From assembly GCF_023856365.1 (NCBI RefSeq), contig NC_064537.1, forward strand, positions 9,312,324-9,376,323: a DNA stretch of 64,000 bases, read 5' to 3'. Shown in pieces: positions 58,301 to 64,000 of this stretch. The position numbers and the translations under genes were made by a program. The DNA comes from Brienomyrus brachyistius (lineage: Eukaryota > Chordata > Actinopteri > Osteoglossiformes > Mormyridae). Position 1 is the first letter of the stretch. Every line of letters begins with the position of its first letter. The notes under the pieces are model-generated. The model did no database searches, had not been told where the DNA came from, and worked only from the letters and a program-made list of their open reading frames with translations.

Positions 58301-61300
58301 GGATCCTCTGGCACGAGGCCGCCCCAGAATCCCCCACTCGCGCAGAACACCGGACCAATCATCATCACGCCTGAACAGGACACGGTAACCCCATGAGGGG
58401 GAAGCACCCTGCTTCAGGAGATGCTTCATCGTTTCCTACATCCGTAACATACGGAAGAAGGTGCCAAACATCACAGCTTCTTACTCGCACAGGTGAGGAA
58501 GCTCAGAGCCGACCTGGAAGTGGTTCGGGGCAACCAGAAGGTGATGTCAGAGATGCTGAGCCAGCTGACCCCCAGCAACGCACAGCAGTCAGACGTGGAG
58601 CTGCTGCAGGTTCGAGCCGGTCTCTCTGCTGCTGGGCGTCTCCTCGCCGGACGCTGCCCTGTGTGACTCTCTGCTGCCCCCCTGTGTGTCAGTAGCAGCT
58701 GTACACAGTGTGCAGAGACATGCAGGGCCGGGTGCTGGAGTTGATCCCCAGGCTAGCGGACGAAGGTCTGATAGGGGAGCTGCTGGCTGTCAACGACGAC
58801 CTGAACAACACCTTCCTCAGCTACCACAGGTCCGGGCCACAACACCGCAGTGCTGTTCAGGCTCCATGCACAGGGCAGGCTGTGTCCTTCTGCACTGTGT
58901 CCGACTGTGTCGATTGTTCCAGAAACCAGCCTTATTCCCTGTTTGTACCTAGGTTCGAGAGGCTTAGCAGTTCCCCACATACTGCAGGGCAGGTAAGATT
59001 GGCATGGAAATGATTGTTTTTGTAACGGGTCAAAATAGCTGCAGTATTGATAGTCTTGTTTTTTTCCTTCCCCTGCTCCCAAGCGATCTGACACAGTCTC
59101 CACAGACCTGATTGACCTCAGTCTTGCTCCTCCCACCTCTCTTGCCAATCAGCCCAGCAGCCAATCGGACGCCACCCCGCTTCACCCAATCAGACGGCCG
59201 CGCACAGTAAGTGCCACAGTGAGTGATTTTTCGGGGATGTTTGTCATTGTGTAAGGTGAATTTGTGAAGCCACCTTGTTGCCGATTTAACTCCCGCCCTC
59301 CTCCCCCCCCCCAAACCCCACCCTCAGGCACAGAGGTGGAGGATGAGTTTGACATGTTTGCTCAGACCAGGAACAGCTCGCTGGCGGAGCAGAGGAAGTG
59401 GTAAGGGTACTCAAAAACCCGACTGACCTCCCCGTAGCTTTTGCGAAATGGACTCCTGTCACCTTCCCTGCGCTGGTGCTTGGCTGCTTCACGTTTTCAC
59501 GCTCATGACTAAGGTAGTAGGTCTAAATAACAGATCTAAAACTTCCCGGAGAGATTGTGAGAATAAACACGCCGCTTGGCAAACAGCAGATTTCGCTTTT
59601 GTTCTTAAATACATATTTGCTACCTAACGGGATGTATTGGTGCTGTAATATCAGAACTGGTAACTTCTTAAAAATGTCTTTCAGAATAACATGTTCAGTA
59701 TTTGTTGTGAACAAGAACAATAATAGAATATTTATGACATTATGAAACCGAATTTTGCTGTTTGGACGCCAGTGTTGTTTTTGAATCTCACTGGCTTTTT
59801 TTTTTTAATGCGTACTTAGCGCGGCACTTTACAAATGTGGGGTGGGGGCGTATTTCACGATGCAGGGAGTATTATACAAACTGGGGTAATCTGTTAGCTG
59901 GCTGGATTGCGTAAACAGTTCTGACAGGCCAAGGCTTTCCTGTGGGAATTTAGCGAGCAGCTTCACTTTGTCACGCTGCCTTTTACTAAAATGTTTGCCA
60001 AAGTTACCCAACTAACACGATGATCCCCCTGCAGATTTTTTGTACATTTTTATTAAAGGTGCCAAAATAGACTCGGCGCTTCCGGCATTAGGAATTACAC
60101 TGGGCCGCCTAATCCAGCTCCGAAAGCACGCCGGCATGTTTGTCCTGCAGTTTTCCTGAGCTTTAATTCGTGGAGCTTTTGCCCTTGAGACGAGGAAACC
60201 CGGAGCCTAACACCCTGTAAAAACACATTGTCTGCTGTGTAGGCATTCTAAGGACATACGGTGAATCTCAATATGCGTACTTAACTTGTGTGCCGGTTTT
60301 ACATCGTCTTCCATTGCTGAACACCAGTTCCAATAATCAAGAACAAAAGTACAGAGGACGGTAAAAATCCCTGGATATTGGCTCGACCCCCCCCCCCCCC
60401 CCAAAAAAAAAATATCAAGGATCCATGGGTTGCATCCTCACTAAACGAGGCCAATCCCATGATTCATTGTGGCGCAAGTTCATTCTTGGAAGGCGAGTTA
60501 GCAAGAGCACAAGTACGATCTCGGTATTGAGATTCACCCGCAGTCATCAATGGCATGTCCTGCTTGGAGTTTAAGGCCTAGTCCTGTGTTTGGTGTTAAG
60601 TGTCCGGTACGAGGACCCTGGGGCTGTGGAGGGACTGGCCGGAGCTATGGACAGCAGACTGCAGGTCACAGGGGCGGTCAGTACACTCTCCCTTATATAA
60701 CCATGTGTCGTTGTTTACAGAAATAACTTTGTTTAAAGAAACTTCTTGTTTAAAGAAATAATAGACTGGATCAAATTCCAGTCTATTATTTTATTTCCAT
60801 TGTTTCCCACTTTGGATCAAAGTCTTTCTATGAAACGTAAACATGCAATATGACATCAGTGTGTATGTTCTCTGCTTAGATGTTTAAGTCTGCCGTGTGA
60901 GTAAAAATCTCTGCGCATTTTACGCATGGTGTTTGTTAAAGTGTGTATCCTCACGTACTGGTTTCTGAGTGTATACATGTGCGTTAACTTGACCATGTGT
61001 CTATGCTTCAGTGCTTTAACACCTAAATCACTATAAACAATCATGTCTGGGTGTCTAAAGGACGATGCAGATTGATTCTTTTCTTCCTTCTCCCATTCTG
61101 ATTGGTAAATGAAAAAGGGAATTATGGGTCTTATGTGTTAAAGAGAACTTGCATGGAATTGTTTGCATGCTGTGCACTCTTTGTGAATAATCCCTCTGAT
61201 AGGATTGTAGCTTTTATATCTGAACTAAAGAGATGCGTTCTGGTGTCAATGTGTAAAGGAATTTATTAGGGGATAGATTTCTGGTCTAATTGGTCAGGGA

Positions 61301-62354
61301 ATGAATCACAGTGCAGGGTAAACGTACCCTAAAGGCATGTAGAATTATGGTGTCTTTTTCTGTGCAGTGGGTGCAATGAAATGAAATTAATACATTATTG
61401 TTTTGCTTGGATTCCTGTCTTCTATCCCTCTCCGCTGTTAATTGGAGTTGCGTTACAATGCCGGTTGTGAATCACGATAACGCCCCCCCCCCCCCCCCCC
61501 CCCCCAGATCCCCACCTCCCAGACGGCGGTGATGGAGGACATTGAGAAGTGGCTCTCTGACGATGTGGTAAGATATGGCTGGTGCCCTCCCCACCTCCCC
61601 CTAAGTACCAGGCAGCAGGATCAAAGTATCGCAGTATCCAGTAAATATTAACAAAAGAGAAATGCCTATTCATGTTGACCAAATGTTCATTTCGATGATG
61701 CGATACACCGTTTTTTTTCCTCAGCTAGTTGCTGTCATCTGCATTTCCATTAGGCGGAGAAATATAATCTGTTTGCAGTCATGAGTTTTGTGTGTAATTA
61801 AATATAGAAGTTAGACGCATCGTGGTAGTGCCATGTCTGAATTATGGTTTATGTTCTTTTGTTTTGCGATGCAGAAGGGCAACGCTGGAGAGAGCGAGGG
61901 TGTCACAAGTGAGGGTGAGTCTACGCCATATCTACTGTCAGCGTGATGCAAATGTCAACATAATTATACCCAATGTGCAATATTTATATCTGAGCCATCA
62001 CTGTGGAATTCTGTACAATAATTTCTCTGTCTCTTGAACTGTTATGGTTTTATTTTGTGTTATTTGTTACAGTCTATGAATATGCAAATGTCTGCCTATC
62101 TTATCTAGGAAAAAAATATCATTTTACTGTGAAGGGAAACCATTATACTTGCCAGTGTATTGACAGTTTTCTCCTGTTCAGTTAAATCCGTCCTGTGTTT
62201 TTTTTTTTAAGAGTTTGACAAGTTCCTGGAGGAGAGAGCAAAGGTGGCCGACCATCTCCCCACAGTTCGTAACACAACCCCAGCCCTGGCTCGACCCCAA
62301 CCACAGCCCCCCCGCTCAGACGAGACGGCACACGATCAGCTATTCATGCTCTGA
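55327..62354 (+). CDS. tom1: Target of Myb1 (VHS/GAT endosomal adaptor)
   Basis: TOM1 is an ESCRT-0-like adaptor that binds ubiquitinated cargo, Tollip and clathrin on endosomes. Fifteen exons give 473 aa (human 492): 55327-55378, 56858-56942, 57159-57237, 57337-57486, 58043-58177, 58262-58384, 58493-58609, 58696-58829, 58953-58992, 59084-59206, 59336-59400, 60601-60676, 61508-61567, 61875-61914 and 62212-62354. The VHS domain (about 18-152) includes [20 protein letters not shown] and [13 protein letters not shown] (about 207-297) includes [11 protein letters not shown] and [12 protein letters not shown] clathrin-box-like DLIDLSL (313-319) follows, then [23 protein letters not shown] and [18 protein letters not shown], all typical of TOM1. 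Exon 8 has tandem acceptors (TAGCAG), adding or dropping one Gln. The exon at 59336 needs an AG 8 bp beyond the first one to keep frame. Confidence 0.93.
56590..56700 (-). mobile_element. L2-type LINE 3' end fragment, reverse, in tom1 intron 1
   Basis: CATCCATCCATGATCC, then GGGGACACCCTGCATGGGAT and GCTGGTCCATCGCAGGACAT match the reversed element at 34180. Confidence 0.65.
60756..60791. repeat. Perfect 15-bp inverted repeat (hairpin) in tom1 intron
   Basis: AAATAATAGACTGGA (60756-60770) and TCCAGTCTATTATTT (60777-60791) are exact complements with a 6-nt loop. A short GTTTAAAGAAA direct repeat precedes it. Confidence 0.9.
61484..61505. repeat. poly-C tract forming the acceptor of a tom1 exon
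   Basis: About 22 consecutive C run straight into the AG at 61506-61507 of the exon encoding [15 protein letters not shown]. The entire polypyrimidine tract is a homopolymer. Confidence 0.9.
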
Positions 62355-64000
62355 GATGCCGACGGAGCCGCAGCCGTTGGCCTGCAGTTAAGGACATGCA
62401 GAGTAACGGACGCATGGAGTGGATGGTGGACGAGTGTGCTGTAGAATATGCGATGGGGCCGACCACGTCCCGTTAAAGCATCACTCCCGCTAGAACAAGG
62501 AGGTAGACAAAGGCAGAACTGTTAAATTGATGCAGAAAGTGTTGTAACTTACTCTGAAGTGTTATGAAGTAGTTGAAAGCTGTTGGAACATGCCTAGTAT
62601 GTTTATTATGTAAAAATGCAGCTAATATTTTGGTTTTGGGTGATATTCTTGACGCATGAAGAATCAGTTTAATTGGATGTGGATGCACTACTGTTAATAT
62701 GAAATGTTGATAATTGTTATGATTCTTGTGAATAATTTTCGTTTTGTTTGGGGAAAATGTCTTTAATCAGGACTAACTGAACTTCTGTGGGAATGTCCCT
62801 TTTTCACAGGCATAAAACCTGTTTAATCAAAAAATATATATATAATAATAAATGGTATTGATCCTTGGTCCTCCACCTGTAGGTGGCGCTGCTGGAATAT
62901 GGGGTATGTGAACGATTACCGTGTTCTGTTTGCTCTGTAGTGAGTTTGTTTTTTTTTTCTCCATACTCGGCCTCCGGCAAGGGTGCATCTCGTCTCCACT
63001 CTGGTTTGTGAGAATCGGCACCTCAAATCAAAGCTATGATGCTTTCTTGGAAAAGAATGAATAGGACCTTTCAGAGGAGAAGAGTTAGTTCTTTGTTGTT
63101 ATGTTCTTTGTGTAAGTATTTATAGGATCTTCAGCTTGAATTATTAGGCGAGGACCATGAGACTGACCAGTGAAATGGTTTGGTTACTGGTTTGTGGTGA
63201 AACAGTAGGGGCTAAATCATCATTCGGGGCTTGTACTTTACTGGTCAGCCTGTGCCTTTGTTCTTAACTCTGGTCATGAGCATATGGTAAACACCAAAAA
63301 AATGGTCAATAGTAAAAAACGAAGTGATGTTTCTACACAGGGTTACTGGGCTCACGTTCTGTCACAGCATGAGGAGCTTCCAGGGCCTTTGAAGTGGAGT
63401 CTTGGTTCTGTTGGGTGGACAGGGGTCAGTTCAAGTGGTTTTGGACAAACAAGCCATCAAACTGGGCAGGAAGGTAGAGAACGCTGCTGGGATTATTCCT
63501 CCCGGCAGGTCTGGGAATGTCCGGGAATCCCCCAGAATGAGTCAGAGTCTCGGAAAGAATGGTCTAGCCTGACCTCCACGTGCTGTCACTGTGACCCTCA
63601 GCAGACGTGCTATGAAGGCGACTACAACGGAGCAAAAACACTAAAGAATTAGTGCTCTATCACCAGCTTACAGCAGATAACCGTGGACATAATTCTTGAG
63701 AAAGTTCTGACTTCTTATGAATTGTTTATGTGCATGAAGCAGACCGTGTACAGGAAGTAAAAAGAGGTGTCTGGGATGGGGGGGGGGGGGGTATTTTTAA
63801 GAATAAATTTATCATTCTTTAGAGGTCACTTGATACCACAGAATTAAGTCCTCGGCCCCAGTTCCAAGAAAACAGACGCCGAAGTCACTGTCAGTTGAAA
63901 ATAAACAGCGAATCCTTGACTACCATGTACCGGCGTGACTGTATTGGCTGTTCTCTGTTTTTCACCTGATAGTCCCTTCTCCTTTGCCGTGTTATTGCAT
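62355..64000 (+). other. tom1: tom1 3' UTR and downstream
   Basis: No further exon was recognised. AATAAA occurs at 62847-62852, 63802-63807 and 63900-63905, any of which could end the tom1 transcript. A poly-G run lies near 63780. The 122-codon ORF at 63284-63652 has no recognisable family. Confidence 0.55.

Noticed and set aside
63284..63652. 122-codon ORF downstream of tom1
   Set aside because: It lies in the probable tom1 3' UTR between AATAAA signals, with no recognisable domain; it may be chance.

Overview
The window is nuclear DNA of a bony fish, most likely a teleost. It has split genes with GT-AG introns, long introns full of microsatellites and minisatellites, fish-type SINE, L2 and hAT-MITE debris, and a bone Gla protein with the long Ser/Asp-rich propeptide known from fish osteocalcin isoform 2. 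The species cannot be fixed from the sequence. Six protein genes could be rebuilt exon by exon with intact reading frames.

Layout. 1-13300: the 3' half of rbfox2 (+), seven coding exons from the linker just after the RRM to the stop, then the 3' UTR. 13300-20066: intergenic, holding an L2 3' end, a tRNA-type SINE, a 165-bp hAT MITE and a 47-bp minisatellite. 20067-20789: pde6h (-), the cone phosphodiesterase inhibitory gamma subunit, complete at 87 aa. 20850-29250: gene-poor DNA with a 'GTCCCC' VNTR and one orphan exon-like ORF. 29380-34942: erp27 (+), an ER-resident PDI-family protein ending in KTEL, with a minisatellite of about 1.3 kb in its last intron. 34950-40950: repeats. 40965-44256: mgp (+), matrix Gla protein, 100 aa. 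45854-47388: a second Gla protein gene (+), osteocalcin 2 type, 159 aa. 48740-54565: wbp11 (+), a splicing factor, 741 aa. 55140-64000: tom1 (+), an endosomal VHS/GAT adaptor, 473 aa, with its 3' UTR.

Context. PDE6H-ERP27-MGP-WBP11 is the gene order of human 12p12.3, so orthology of the central block is secure. In human, ARHGDIB lies between PDE6H and ERP27, and ART4, SMCO3 and C12orf60 lie between MGP and WBP11; none was seen here. RBFOX2 and TOM1, on either side, are neighbours on human 22q12.3. The window therefore joins a 12p block to a 22q block, which fits the old 12/22 association. The genes are functionally unrelated except mgp and osteocalcin 2, a tandem pair of vitamin K-dependent Gla proteins with identical intron phases.

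The most interesting signals are a dense cluster of TGCATG (the RBFOX binding motif) inside rbfox2 itself, the tandem mgp/osteocalcin pair, a 20-unit minisatellite that runs into the splice acceptor of the last mgp exon, an ATF6/XBP1-type site upstream of erp27, and several MITE families with readable target-site duplications. All calls come from reading the sequence; no database search was possible.
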